Source: Deltaproteobacteria bacterium SG8_13 (GTDB taxonomy: Bacteria; Desulfobacterota; Desulfobacteria; Desulfobacterales; SG8-13). Taken from it: a DNA stretch of 64,000 nt. The stretch covers positions 17,157-81,156 of the forward strand of contig LJNK01000007.1 in NCBI GenBank assembly GCA_001303025.1, in the 5' to 3' direction. Numbering within the stretch: the first letter of the stretch is position 1; each line of letters starts with the position of its first letter. This document shows, in pieces, positions 47,551-56,185 of this stretch. Under the pieces are notes generated by a model. The model saw nothing but the letters and a program-made list of their open reading frames with translations, ran no database searches and was not told the origin of the DNA. Both the position numbers and the translations under genes were made by a program.

Positions 47551-48624
47551 ATGAAAAACTTATTGATTACAGGCGGATGCGGGTTTATCGGCACCAATTT
47601 TATCCGATACCTGCTATCGCCGGGCGAATCCGGAGACAAGCCGGCATTCACCGGTCGCATCGTCAACGTCGACAAGTTGACCTATGCCGGAAACCCGGAC
47701 AACCTGTCGGACATCGAGGCCCGGCATCCGGATCGCTACCGTTTCGTGCACGCCGACATCTGCGATGTCTCGGCCCTGGAGAAGGCTTTCGACGACTTTG
47801 CCATCGATGCGGTATGTCATTTTGCGGCCGAGTCGCACGTGGATCGCTCCATCGTCGCCCCGGACGCATTTGTGCAGACCAATCTCCTCGGCACGTTCAA
47901 CCTGCTGGAGCTGGCCCGTAAATACCAAAAGCGGATCAAGTGGTTTCACCACATCAGCACCGACGAGGTGTTCGGCTCTTTGGGGGAGCAGGGGTTTTTT
48001 ACCGAAACAACCCCTTATGATCCCAGCAGCCCCTACTCGGCCTCCAAAGCCGGATCCGACCACCTGGTCCGCGCCTACCGGCGCACCTACGACCTGCCGA
48101 TGACCCTTTCCAACTGCTCCAACAACTACGGGCCATACCAGTTTCCCGAAAAGCTGATTCCGCTGATGATCCTCAACGCGCTGTCCGGCGAACCCCTGCC
48201 GGTGTACGGCGACGGCAAAAACGTGAGGGACTGGCTGTATGTGGAGGATCACTGCCGGGCGATCTGGCGGATCATGACCGCGGGAAAATTCGGGGAGACC
48301 TACAACGTGGGCGGGCGCTGCGAGATGCAGAACATCGATGTGGTGGAGAAAATGTGCGACATCCTGGAGCGCAGGGTGCCGGACAAAAAGATCGGGTCAC
48401 GCCGGAAGTTGATCAGCTTTGTCAAGGATCGACCCGGCCACGATCGCCGCTATGCCATCGACTGCACCAAAATCGAGAGGGAGCTGAACTGGCGGCCGCA
48501 GGAGTCCTTTGACACCGGACTGGAGAAGACCATCGACTGGTACCTGCGCAACAGCGACTGGGTGAAAAGGGTACAAAGCGGGCAGTACCGGCAGTGGATG
48601 GCCCAGCAGTACGGCGAACGATAG
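47551..48624 (+). CDS. rfbB: dTDP-glucose 4,6-dehydratase
   Basis: 357 residues from ATG 47551, where the family N-terminus [17 protein letters not shown] begins; an ATG at 47527 would add 8 residues. It has [17 protein letters not shown], the catalytic YSASKAG (Tyr and Lys) and [15 protein letters not shown]. It makes dTDP-4-keto-6-deoxyglucose for rhamnose or other deoxysugars. No rfbA, C or D lies next to it. Confidence 0.95.
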   Translation: MKNLLITGGCGFIGTNFIRYLLSPGESGDKPAFTGRIVNVDKLTYAGNPDNLSDIEARHPDRYRFVHADICDVSALEKAFDDFAIDAVCHFAAESHVDRSIVAPDAFVQTNLLGTFNLLELARKYQKRIKWFHHISTDEVFGSLGEQGFFTETTPYDPSSPYSASKAGSDHLVRAYRRTYDLPMTLSNCSNNYGPYQFPEKLIPLMILNALSGEPLPVYGDGKNVRDWLYVEDHCRAIWRIMTAGKFGETYNVGGRCEMQNIDVVEKMCDILERRVPDKKIGSRRKLISFVKDRPGHDRRYAIDCTKIERELNWRPQESFDTGLEKTIDWYLRNSDWVKRVQSGQYRQWMAQQYGER

Positions 48625-48689
48625 GGTCTTCAGCGCATGACGGGATCTGCGCGCAGTGATATACACGTGCGAAGAAAAGAGTTCTGGCA

Positions 48690-49352
48690 ATGAGCAGCCG
48701 CATTATACTACCGCTGGATAACACGCCCTGGGAAGACGCCCGCCGCATTATGCAGCGCACCCGGGGGCTGGTGTGGGGCTACAAGCTCCGGCGCAGCATC
48801 CTGGAGCGCGGGTTGGGGGCGGTGGCGGAAGTCAGGCAGTACGGGAAGGTCATGCTCGACTTCAAACTCTACGACATCCCCAGCGCCATGACCGAATCCT
48901 TGATCCTGCACATTACCGCCGGTGCCGACATCACCACCGTGCACTGCACCGCCGGCTACGATCCGCGTGCAGCCGGGATGCCAGCCGATCATATAGCCGG
49001 CGTGACCATACTGACTTCCACCGCCGAGAGGGATTTCCGGCGGTTTTACCGGGGGCGGACCATCTCTGAAATGGTGGAGCAGATGGCCCGCCAGGCCCAG
49101 GACCGATACGAGTATCTGGTTTGCTCCCCCAAGGAGCTGAAGCAGATCGGACCGGTGCAGATCAAGAAGATCTGCCCCGGGGTGCGGCCGTCGTGGTATA
49201 CGGCCGGTGACGATCAGACCCGCACCGCCACACCGGCCGATGCGATGCGCGACGGTGCCGATTTTCTGGTGATCGGCCGGCCCCTGTTGAAAGCGGCGGA
49301 CATGCTGGAAGCGCTCGAGCGAACCAATGCGGAAATCGAAGCAGCGAGGTGA
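48690..49352 (+). CDS. pyrF: Orotidine 5'-phosphate decarboxylase
   Basis: 220 residues. The catalytic DFKLYDIP motif (Asp-x-Lys-x-x-Asp) is present near residue 57, with GADITTVHC and a late GVRP/RTATPADAM/GADFLVIGRP phosphate-loop block. It makes UMP from OMP. It is next to a small membrane protein whose start is 10 bp after its stop. Confidence 0.9.
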   Translation: MSSRIILPLDNTPWEDARRIMQRTRGLVWGYKLRRSILERGLGAVAEVRQYGKVMLDFKLYDIPSAMTESLILHITAGADITTVHCTAGYDPRAAGMPADHIAGVTILTSTAERDFRRFYRGRTISEMVEQMARQAQDRYEYLVCSPKELKQIGPVQIKKICPGVRPSWYTAGDDQTRTATPADAMRDGADFLVIGRPLLKAADMLEALERTNAEIEAAR

Positions 49353-49361
49353 ACAGCGGCG

Positions 49362-49544
49362 ATGGCCCGTGGCGACTTTGTACTGAAGATCGGGCTGGCC
49401 GCGGCGGCTGCGGCGCTGGGCGCCTGGCTCTATTTCCGGGAAAACGGTCCGGTATTCGGGATCGCCCTGCCCGACTACACGGGTTTGATCATCACCTTCG
49501 CGGCCGTCATGTGGATGTTCTACCTGCTGTTTTCCCGTCGCTGA
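49362..49544 (+). CDS. Small two-helix membrane protein, 60 aa
   Basis: Two hydrophobic segments (about 7-25 and 36-57) separated by a short polar turn, then a basic end (SRR). Unrecognised. It lies 9 bp after pyrF and 81 bp before the BadF-type genes; both could be its context. Confident only that it is an open, hydrophobic frame. Confidence 0.55.
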   Translation: MARGDFVLKIGLAAAAAALGAWLYFRENGPVFGIALPDYTGLIITFAAVMWMFYLLFSRR

Positions 49545-49625
49545 CCAAATCCGGATTTAGAACCACCGGTTGGATCATCCTGCCCAGGCGTTTCTGGCAC
49601 CCTTTGTTTGACATGAGGGGTTTAA

Positions 49626-50399
49626 ATGATCACTGCAGGAATCGACTGCGGAGCGAAAAACACCAAGACCGTCATTGTGCGAGACGGGGCCATCCTGGCA
49701 GCGGAATCCGTGCCGACCGGATTCGATCCGGCCAAAGCGGCCCATGACTCCCTGGGCGGGGCCCTCCAGGCCGCCGGCATCTACCGGGATGCCGTTTACC
49801 TGGTGGCCGCGACCGGATCGGGTAAAGATGCGGCGAAGATCTCAGGCAAATCGGTTAGCGATATCCGGGCCATGGCCAAAGCGGCTCGATTTTTTTACCC
49901 TGGCTCCCGGACGGTGGCAGACGTGGGAGCGGAGGAAGGGCGGGCTGCCCGTATCGATGAAAAGGGCGAGCCGGTCGACTTTGCCGTCAACGATAAATGC
50001 GCGGCCGGAGCCGGTGCGTTTATCGAGGCCATGGCCCGCGCCCTGGAAGTGACCCTGGAAGAAATGGGTCCGCTGTGCCTTCAATCCAACAGGCAGATCC
50101 CTCTCAATGCCCAGTGCGTTATCTTCGCCGAATCCGAGGTGGTGGGCCTGATCCATGCCCAGGCCGACAAACCGGACATCAGCCGGGCGATTCACGATGC
50201 CATTGCCGGCCGCGTTGTGTCGTTGATCCGGCGCATCGGGAGTACCGGCGATGTGGTGCTGATCGGCGGGGTGGGGCGCAATTGCGGCTTTGTCACGGCG
50301 ATGCGGCGTCAGCTGCAAGCGGACCATCTTTATGTTCCGGACAAGCCCGAATTCGGCGCTGCCGTGGGAGCAGCGATGGTGGCCGCTGAAAAAGCCTGA
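49626..50399 (+). CDS. BadF/BcrD-type ASKHA ATPase (2-hydroxyacyl-CoA dehydratase activator or benzoyl-CoA reductase subunit)
   Basis: 257 residues. TAGIDCGAKNTKTVIVRDG is the N-terminal phosphate loop. NDKCAAGAGAF (Cys125) and AQCVIFAESEV (Cys164) carry the two cluster-ligand Cys. GGVGRNCGF is the later adenosine motif. The phosphate-2 motif reads DVGAEEG instead of the usual D-I-G-G-Q-D. It should use ATP to drive low-potential electron transfer to a partner dehydratase/reductase. The gene after it encodes a second such ATPase. Confidence 0.9.
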   Translation: MITAGIDCGAKNTKTVIVRDGAILAAESVPTGFDPAKAAHDSLGGALQAAGIYRDAVYLVAATGSGKDAAKISGKSVSDIRAMAKAARFFYPGSRTVADVGAEEGRAARIDEKGEPVDFAVNDKCAAGAGAFIEAMARALEVTLEEMGPLCLQSNRQIPLNAQCVIFAESEVVGLIHAQADKPDISRAIHDAIAGRVVSLIRRIGSTGDVVLIGGVGRNCGFVTAMRRQLQADHLYVPDKPEFGAAVGAAMVAAEKA

Positions 50400-50447
50400 A
50401 CCGAAACCGGCTCGCTGATCGGCGCTGCGCTGATGCAGGAGGTATGA

Positions 50448-51464
50448 GTGCCGGAAGAAATCAAACCGGAATTCTGGCGGTGGACCGAGTCGAACTGGGT
50501 CGATCCGGATATCAACTGGCGGGATGCCGGTTTTATCACCGTGGGCATCGACGTGGGAGCTGTCAGCTCCCAGGCGGTGATCGTCGCCGATGGCCGGATA
50601 CTTGCCTACGGAAACATGCGTACGGGATTCAGCAGCCCCGACAGTGCGCGCAGCGCCTACACGTTCGCCCTGCAAGCGGTCGACGGCCTGCCCGAAGGTC
50701 GAATGGACTACTGTATCGGAACCGGTTACGGTCGGGTGAACGTGCCGTTTGCTAACCGGTCGATCACCGAGATTACCTGTCATGCCCGCGGCGCCAATTT
50801 CATATACGGGTCGGCGGTCCGCACGGTGCTCGACGTCGGCGGGCAGGACATCAAGGTGATCCGCTGCGATGAAAGGGGCAACGTGACCGACTTTCTGATG
50901 AACGACAAATGCGCCGCCGGCACCGGCCGCGGGATGGAGGTGTTTGCCGATCTGCTGGGCGTGCCGATTACCGAGGTGGGAGATAAGTCGTTTGCGTACC
51001 GGGGCGATGAACCCAAGGCGGTATCCAGCACCTGCGTGGTCTATGCCAAATCAGAAGCTGCCGGTTTGCTGCGCAAGGGCTGGAGCACGGAAGAAGTGCT
51101 GGCGGCCTACTGCAGGGCGATGGCCGAACGCATTTACGCGCTGGTCGATCGAGTCGGTGTAGAGGCGGGGTTCGCCGTCACCGGCGGAATGGCCAAAAAC
51201 CGCGGGATCATGGACCGGTTGATGCCGATGATCGGTGTGGAGCGGATGCAGACCGGCTGGGACACCCAGATCGCCGGTGCCGCGGGGGCGGCATTGATCG
51301 GCTACAGCCGGTGCATCAAGGGCAAGGACAGAACAAAACAAACCGCGCACAGGGGGGGCAGTTATTCCAGTACCTTGCGCAGGTTGATGAAATTGCTGCG
51401 GTCAAAACCGAGGGTCTTGAAAAAAGAGAGCAGGTCGGTGGAGTCCCAGCGCACCGACGTGTAG
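50448..51464 (+). CDS. BzdQ/BcrA-like ASKHA ATPase
   Basis: 338 residues. It has an N-terminal extension with a WRWTESNWVDP motif, typical of bzd-type benzoyl-CoA reductase subunit Q; then VGIDVGAVSSQAVIV, DVGGQDIKVI, NDKCAAGTG (Cys155) and STCVVYAKSEAAGLL (Cys196), and GGMAKNRG. GTG start with AGGAGG just before. The last ~40 residues after IGYSRC run over the antisense 3' end of the convergent GNAT gene and look like a lost-stop tail. No catalytic bzdN/O-type genes are next to it in the window. Confidence 0.88.
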   Translation: MPEEIKPEFWRWTESNWVDPDINWRDAGFITVGIDVGAVSSQAVIVADGRILAYGNMRTGFSSPDSARSAYTFALQAVDGLPEGRMDYCIGTGYGRVNVPFANRSITEITCHARGANFIYGSAVRTVLDVGGQDIKVIRCDERGNVTDFLMNDKCAAGTGRGMEVFADLLGVPITEVGDKSFAYRGDEPKAVSSTCVVYAKSEAAGLLRKGWSTEEVLAAYCRAMAERIYALVDRVGVEAGFAVTGGMAKNRGIMDRLMPMIGVERMQTGWDTQIAGAAGAALIGYSRCIKGKDRTKQTAHRGGSYSSTLRRLMKLLRSKPRVLKKESRSVESQRTDV

Positions 51465-51799
51465 ACGTTGTGGACCCCTTCTTGGCGGTAGAATTCAAAC
51501 ACCTTTTGGGCCAGGCCGGCTCCGATACCCTGTCCCATATATGTGGGGTTGATTCCCAGCGTGGCAATCCAGGCGCTTTTTTCGATGCCGAAACCCAGCG
51601 TCAGGATATAGCTGATCATAAAGCCGACTACGGTGCCATCCAGCTCGGCCACAAAGCAGGCATCCTGCTGCTGGGTGGCATGCTCTTCGACGAGTTGCTT
51701 GAAATCGGCCCGGACCGGCTTTTGGGTAATGGCGGAATAAATGCGGCTGATTTCATCCGCATCCGCTGTTTTCAGTCTGCGAATGACGACATTTTCCAC
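51362..51799 (-). CDS. GNAT-family N-acetyltransferase
   Basis: 145 residues from GTG at 51799, for which GGAG lies 9 bp upstream. NVVIRRLKTADADEISRIY, AELDGTVVGFMI and INPTYMGQGIGAGLAQ (acetyl-CoA Q/RxxGxG/A loop) are classical GNAT motifs. Substrate unknown. Its 3' end overlaps the run-on tail of the BadF-type gene on the opposite strand. Confidence 0.85.
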   Translation of the reverse strand: MENVVIRRLKTADADEISRIYSAITQKPVRADFKQLVEEHATQQQDACFVAELDGTVVGFMISYILTLGFGIEKSAWIATLGINPTYMGQGIGAGLAQKVFEFYRQEGVHNVYTSVRWDSTDLLSFFKTLGFDRSNFINLRKVLE

Positions 51800-51864
51800 G
51801 GACACAATCTCCCGGTTACAGTTGAAAAGGAATCCCTGATCATCGAACGAAAGCCCTGCCGGCG

Positions 51865-52053
51865 TTAGTCGATGCGAATGATCTTCACATGATGGCCGAC
51901 CCAATTCGGCGGCAGGTACACCCGTCCACTGTTGCCGCTCGATTTGACCCGTTTTTCGATCATTTCTTCGCCGTAAATTTCGAATTTGACCTTCTGGCTG
52001 GCTTGTTCGGCAACGGCTTCCTTGTTATCGATTTGGTTTTCATTCTGCGCCAT
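51865..52053 (-). CDS. DUF2080-like small protein, 62 aa
   Basis: The C-terminal half, SSGNSGRVYLPPNWVGHHVKIIRID, is the AbrB-like DUF2080 segment. The N-terminus is polar and charged. Such proteins are found beside transposases in archaea and in some anaerobes as free-standing genes; here no transposase is present. A DNA- or protein-binding antitoxin-like role is possible. Confidence 0.68.
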   Translation of the reverse strand: MAQNENQIDNKEAVAEQASQKVKFEIYGEEMIEKRVKSSGNSGRVYLPPNWVGHHVKIIRID

Positions 52054-52080
52054 AACAACCTTTATCTGCGGTGTCCTTGA

Positions 52081-52707
52081 TCATTCTTTACGGCTGGGTT
52101 GCATCCGGTGAACATTCGGCGCCGGCTCTTCGGGTGCGCCGGATAGGATATCCAGGATTTCACGATGCCGCTGGATGTAGGATGCGTGAAGTTCGCTGAT
52201 TCTTTTCAGATAATTGTCCCTTTTTTCGTAGACCCGGATCGAATCGAGGTTGTCCCGGACGATATGAACCGTACCGTTGATGGCGCCCATCAGCAGCTCG
52301 CTGGCCACCAGCAGGTGGGTGTTCATCTGCTGCGGCGCAACCCGGTGCAGTTGCCGGATCCATTCGTAGGCGACATCCGATTTCTCCATGATCTTCATGC
52401 TCACATCGATGATGTCGTTGAAGTGCTGGTTCATCTGGGCGGTGTCGCCCATTCGCCGTGATCGGCTGAAATTCAGGTACGCCTCCGAATCTTCATCCAC
52501 CAGTTTTTCCGCATCCCGCAGCAGTATTTCGAGTTCCTTTTTCAACATCATCAGGTTGCTGCCGACGGGACTGGCCTGGACAGTGCGTTCGGATTCAAAA
52601 ATGACCACCTTGTAGACCAGTGCCACGGCCAGGCAGAAACAGTTGGCCACCGCGGCTCCACCGGCCGGCACCGGTGCGTAACTTGCGATTCGATCGACAA
52701 AATCCAT
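52081..52707 (-). CDS. Cyclodeaminase/cyclohydrolase family protein (FchA-like)
   Basis: 208 residues from ATG 52707; a TTG at 52749 would extend it. VDRIASYAPVPAGGAAVANCFC is the FTCD_C/FchA N-terminal helix pattern; LVDEDSEAYLNF follows near residue 77. Mostly helical. FchA-type enzymes act on folate one-carbon units in anaerobes, but in this distant member the exact reaction is uncertain. It is next to the DUF2080-like gene; the 288-bp stretch before the next gene (52708-52995) shows nothing I can identify. Confidence 0.78.
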   Translation of the reverse strand: MDFVDRIASYAPVPAGGAAVANCFCLAVALVYKVVIFESERTVQASPVGSNLMMLKKELEILLRDAEKLVDEDSEAYLNFSRSRRMGDTAQMNQHFNDIIDVSMKIMEKSDVAYEWIRQLHRVAPQQMNTHLLVASELLMGAINGTVHIVRDNLDSIRVYEKRDNYLKRISELHASYIQRHREILDILSGAPEEPAPNVHRMQPSRKE

Positions 52708-52995
52708 CAGGTGCAGTTTCCCAAGAAAGGTTGCATCGGTAACGATCAATAAGCTACATTACAGCTACATTGGGGCATCGTCAAGTAAATTCCGGCCGTT
52801 GAGCCGCCATAGCGACACAAATCGTGCGGCAATCTTCCTGGGCGACCCGGTTACAGAGTCCAGGAACCGGGTATATGAGGAAGCTGGTTGGAAGTCTGTA
52901 CGGGAGGGTCTGCGCAAAACGGGACGAAGCATCCCGGATTGACCGCTGACGGCAGCCGGTCTCTTTTCCATGGGCGGGTCGGCCGTCAGTTACGG

Positions 52996-53676
52996 TCAGG
53001 TTCCTTCGGCCCTCGAATCCGCGGTCAACACATCCGTCAGTTGCTGCAGGTCGTCGATGATCATAAAGCGGGCATTTCCGCTCTCCACCTTCCTGCGCAG
53101 GTTCTCCAACCGGCGCCGATAGAGCTTCATGTAGCGGGCGTCCGGCTGAAATCCGGGCACCTTCAGGGTAACCACATTGAAGCCGGTCATTTGAATGGGC
53201 AGGTCGCGTGCCGGGTCGGTCGTCGGCTTTTCTTTCAGATCCGAGAGAATCAGGATGGTTTTGTGATCAGTACCGGATCGATTCAGGGATTCGATCGCCT
53301 GGAGCAAACCACCGGAGAGATCTGAATACGGGCTGCCGACAGCACGTTGGGCAAAGCGGTCGAAGCGGAATCGGAAGGAGCGTTTCTGATCGTTGACAAC
53401 CGAAGGCCGCCGGCCGAAAGTTGTTGTGGCGATAATGTCCGATTCGCTGAAGCCGACCGTTGCGATGCTGGCAACCGCCAGGGTGTCGGCGGGCGCCAGC
53501 GTTTGCAACAAAAAGTCGACGGCTTGTCGGGCGGTGTCGATATCCTGAGAGAGATTCCGGGAGTGGTTCTCGGCAACGTTGAGCAGGACATAGACCCCGA
53601 CGGAGCGGTTTTCACCGGACCAGCAGCCGGCGGCCAGCAACCCGGCGGCAAGACCGAGTGCGAAAAAGGCTTTCAT
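52996..53676 (-). CDS. VWA-like lipoprotein with degenerate MIDAS (gene D of cassette)
   Basis: 226 residues with lipobox LLAAGC (Cys18). The fold is a VWA: VGVYVLLNV opens it, ILILSDLKEK (about 141-150) is the fourth strand, with helices between. The first MIDAS motif D-x-S-x-S is N33-V-A-E-N37, so the metal ligands are lost; the LSD at 144-146 remains. It starts 1 nt inside the previous gene's stop (TGATG) and must be translationally coupled to it. No known function. Confidence 0.8.
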   Translation of the reverse strand: MKAFFALGLAAGLLAAGCWSGENRSVGVYVLLNVAENHSRNLSQDIDTARQAVDFLLQTLAPADTLAVASIATVGFSESDIIATTTFGRRPSVVNDQKRSFRFRFDRFAQRAVGSPYSDLSGGLLQAIESLNRSGTDHKTILILSDLKEKPTTDPARDLPIQMTGFNVVTLKVPGFQPDARYMKLYRRRLENLRRKVESGNARFMIIDDLQQLTDVLTADSRAEGT

Positions 53677-55172
53677 CAGCTGCTTTCCTTCAGCTGTCCG
53701 GGTTGTTCTTCGTTTTCGCTGCTTTTTTTCGAACGCTTCTGAAAGCCGGTTCGGCCCTCCGGTTTTTCGGACTGCTTCGATTTTCGGGGCATATGGCCGA
53801 TAGTGCTCTCCAGCCAGAGTGTCGGAAAAATGATCAGATCGTAGGTGGCGGTAAGAACCCGCCCTGCGGAAGTGCTCGTTTGGCCGAGCAGGCGGAGGCT
53901 GAAAGCCAGCAGCCGCAAAAATGCCTGCCCCAGACTGCCGGCAATCATTCTGGCAGAAGACAGGAAAGCGGCAAGTGGAATAGCGCCCAGGGCGATCCAG
54001 AAGGGCAGGATGAAGCCCATTGCCATCTGGGCCGCCACCGGCACTGCGCTTCTGGGGACAACAGACGGCTGTGCACCGGCCAGGGCCTGTTTGAGTGCTG
54101 CCAGGTCCGCCAGCATATTTTCCCGCAGCAGTGCCAGGGTCGATTCTACACCGGCCAAAACCACCAGCAGTGTCAGCGCGATCCAGGTAATCCGCGTGAG
54201 CAGATGCTTTTCCAGCCTGCCGATAACGAGAAAAAGCCGTGTGATCCGCAGCGATTCCATCAGCAGCAGACCCAGGCTCAGCTGGGCTGCCGTCATGACG
54301 CCGGCAACGACCTTTGCCGTTTTGTAAGGGCCGATGGTTGTGCCGCTGCCGGTAATTTCAGCCAGCGGCAGGGCAATCAGGTCAAAGTTGATCAGCGCGC
54401 CGCCGGCGGCAACCGCCAGAAACAGTGCCGAGGTGACGAACTCGGTCAGCGCCGACGATGAAAAGACCCTGACGGCACTGTCGGTATCGGCCTGCATCTG
54501 CCGGTAGTTCTGTATGGTTGTATCGATTTTTTCGGCCCGGCCGGCCAAAGAAGCCATCGATTGTTCGACGCTGCGCAATGCCTTTTCGGTCCGCGTCCAT
54601 AGCGGCAGCATCCTGTCGAGAAGGCTGTGGCGAACCCTGGTGGCGTTGCGGTGTTGATTCATTGCGGCAACATGCTGCTGCTGCAGCAGTCGATGAATCT
54701 CGGTCAGCATTTCGGTCACCTGGGCATCGCCCGGGTGTTCGATTTTTGCGATGGCCTCGATGACGGGTTTCCAGTTGGGCAGCGATGGCGGCACGTCCAT
54801 GCTGTTGCGGTGGTCATCGTCGATATGGGCGATCGATTCGGAAATCCGGTGGTGCAGTGCAGCATAGCTTCTGGCATTTTTAACCACCGCCGTGTTCATC
54901 TGAGAGAGTTCGCGATCCACCCTGCGCTCGATGCCCTCCATCCCCCGGGCGATCAGCACTTCCCGGTTTCGCTTTGCGAGGCGCTTTTCGGCCCTTCCCA
55001 CCTCGCTGGCAGCCAGGCGCATGGCGCTGTAGATGCCGCGGCAGATCGAGCGGATGAACTGGTGCGCATAGTTTCGCCCTAGATAGAGCGCCAGCAGAAG
55101 GACAGCGCACCAGATCAGCAGGGAAAGACCCGGGTGGGTGGTTATGCTCAGCATCGATTCGATTACAGCCAT
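53676..55172 (-). CDS. Coiled-coil/multi-TM membrane protein of unknown family (gene C of cassette)
   Basis: 498 residues. One TM near 15-33 is followed by a long charged helical region (about 40-240) with many heptad-like Ala/Leu/Glu positions, then about four TM helices (about 243-268, 285-307, 326-348, 377-402), an amphipathic region and a very polar Lys/Glu/Ser C-tail (461-498). The topology suggests a cytoplasmic or periplasmic coiled-coil connected to a membrane domain. No recognised motif. It has its own upstream region and directly precedes the VWA lipoprotein. Confidence 0.8.
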   Translation of the reverse strand: MAVIESMLSITTHPGLSLLIWCAVLLLALYLGRNYAHQFIRSICRGIYSAMRLAASEVGRAEKRLAKRNREVLIARGMEGIERRVDRELSQMNTAVVKNARSYAALHHRISESIAHIDDDHRNSMDVPPSLPNWKPVIEAIAKIEHPGDAQVTEMLTEIHRLLQQQHVAAMNQHRNATRVRHSLLDRMLPLWTRTEKALRSVEQSMASLAGRAEKIDTTIQNYRQMQADTDSAVRVFSSSALTEFVTSALFLAVAAGGALINFDLIALPLAEITGSGTTIGPYKTAKVVAGVMTAAQLSLGLLLMESLRITRLFLVIGRLEKHLLTRITWIALTLLVVLAGVESTLALLRENMLADLAALKQALAGAQPSVVPRSAVPVAAQMAMGFILPFWIALGAIPLAAFLSSARMIAGSLGQAFLRLLAFSLRLLGQTSTSAGRVLTATYDLIIFPTLWLESTIGHMPRKSKQSEKPEGRTGFQKRSKKSSENEEQPGQLKESS

Positions 55173-55224
55173 TTTCTCGAACGTTTCCGCTAAACCGTCA
55201 CATTCATTTCAGGCATTCTGAATG

Positions 55225-55252
55225 TAAACACTAAATCACGGCGTTAAACACT
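55225..55252 (-). promoter_or_regulatory. Direct repeat TAAACACT x2, candidate operator for genes C-D
   Basis: TAAACACT occurs at 55225-55232 and 55245-55252, start-to-start 20 bp (two helical turns), in the leader of the 55172 gene. The repeats lie 53-80 bp upstream of its start, a typical regulator position. Confidence 0.4.
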
Positions 55253-55280
55253 GTTGAGCGAATCGGGCAACGAATCTAAA

Positions 55281-55319
55281 ACAAAAAGTCGAATTGCCCA
55301 TGGTGCTCGGGAATTCGAC
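55281..55319 (-). terminator. Rho-independent terminator after the VWA gene B
   Basis: On the minus strand GTCGAATTCCC (55319-55309) pairs with GGGCAATTCGAC (55299-55288; one bulge), followed directly by TTTTTG from the A-run at 55281-55287. It sits about 65 bp after the stop of 55385-56149 and before the repeats and start of the next transcription unit. Confidence 0.8.
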
Positions 55320-55384
55320 TCCTGTGTAGGTGAGACACGGAAAACGAGCGGTCCAACAGCAGCAGCTGCGAGTCGGCAATCGCG

Positions 55385-56149
55385 CTAGGTTTCCTTCTCG
55401 AATTCAAGAAGGGAGTGGCCATAGCGGTGGGTGGAATAATCCGCCCCGCTGGCGTCAAAATAATGCGCCCAGAACCTTTCGATCGATCGAAACTTTTTCG
55501 AATTAGCTGCGCTGGCCCCGGCCACATAGATCTTCACTTCAGCAAGGTTCGGGACCAGGTTCTGGCGTTTCCGTTGGCGGATCAACTCTCGGGTGAAGCT
55601 TTCGGTGATCCTGACCCGTTCGAACCGGTATTCTTTTGAGTCCTGCATCATGTCCGAAAGAATCACAAGGATTTTCCTGCGCTTTTCGCTATGAAATATC
55701 GTGTCTGCAATGTTCAGGGAGTTGAGGATCTCCGTGTACTGGGTCCCTTTCCGTTGGGAAAGCAGACCATCCACCTCCTTGCGGATCTCTTTTCGGGTTT
55801 TTGCCACATTCTGTTCATACTGGATACGGTTGACCCAGATGCTCTGTTTGGGAATTTCCGCATCCACCACCGGCTTGAAATCGATGTAGGAGTTGCTGGT
55901 GATGGTTCCAATGACCAAGCGGTCGCCCTGCTGCAGGTTTTCGTAGATCTTGTCGAACGCTTCGTTGTAGACGGTTCGCCGGGCTTTGTTGGTGCTGCCG
56001 GACATGTCCACCAGAACGACGATCACCCGCGGGCTTTTGTCCCCATTGCCGAGCAGCTTGAAGGCGTGCGCGACGGGACGGAAAGGACCCGAAAAAAGCA
56101 GGGCGCATGCGAATAAGAGCCCCAGAGAAATTGCTGTCCACCTCTTCAT
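55385..56149 (-). CDS. Exported VWA-domain protein with intact MIDAS (gene B of cassette)
   Basis: 254 residues. It has a cleavable signal ending in AHA (about 27-29). VLVDMSGSTN gives the D-x-S-x-S metal motif (48-52), GTQYTEIL near 136 the Thr ligand, and VILSDMMQD (163-170) the Asp. The C-terminus (KIYVAG...FRSIERFWAHYF) is like the last helix of VWA folds. It should bind Mg2+ and a protein partner in the periplasm. It follows gene A by 36 bp and is terminated by a good hairpin. Confidence 0.85.
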   Translation of the reverse strand: MKRWTAISLGLLFACALLFSGPFRPVAHAFKLLGNGDKSPRVIVVLVDMSGSTNKARRTVYNEAFDKIYENLQQGDRLVIGTITSNSYIDFKPVVDAEIPKQSIWVNRIQYEQNVAKTRKEIRKEVDGLLSQRKGTQYTEILNSLNIADTIFHSEKRRKILVILSDMMQDSKEYRFERVRITESFTRELIRQRKRQNLVPNLAEVKIYVAGASAANSKKFRSIERFWAHYFDASGADYSTHRYGHSLLEFEKET

Positions 56150-56185
56150 TTGACTATTCCTCCTGCGAAAAGGCCTGACGTTCGA

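Noticed and set aside
49626..51464. Complete benzoyl-CoA reductase operon
   Set aside because: Only the ATPase-type subunits are present; no large catalytic subunits, ferredoxin or ring-cleavage genes lie beside them.
52765..52971. 68-residue minus-strand frame in the gap before the VWA lipoprotein
   Set aside because: No start signal and no similarity; its size fits chance in GC-rich DNA.
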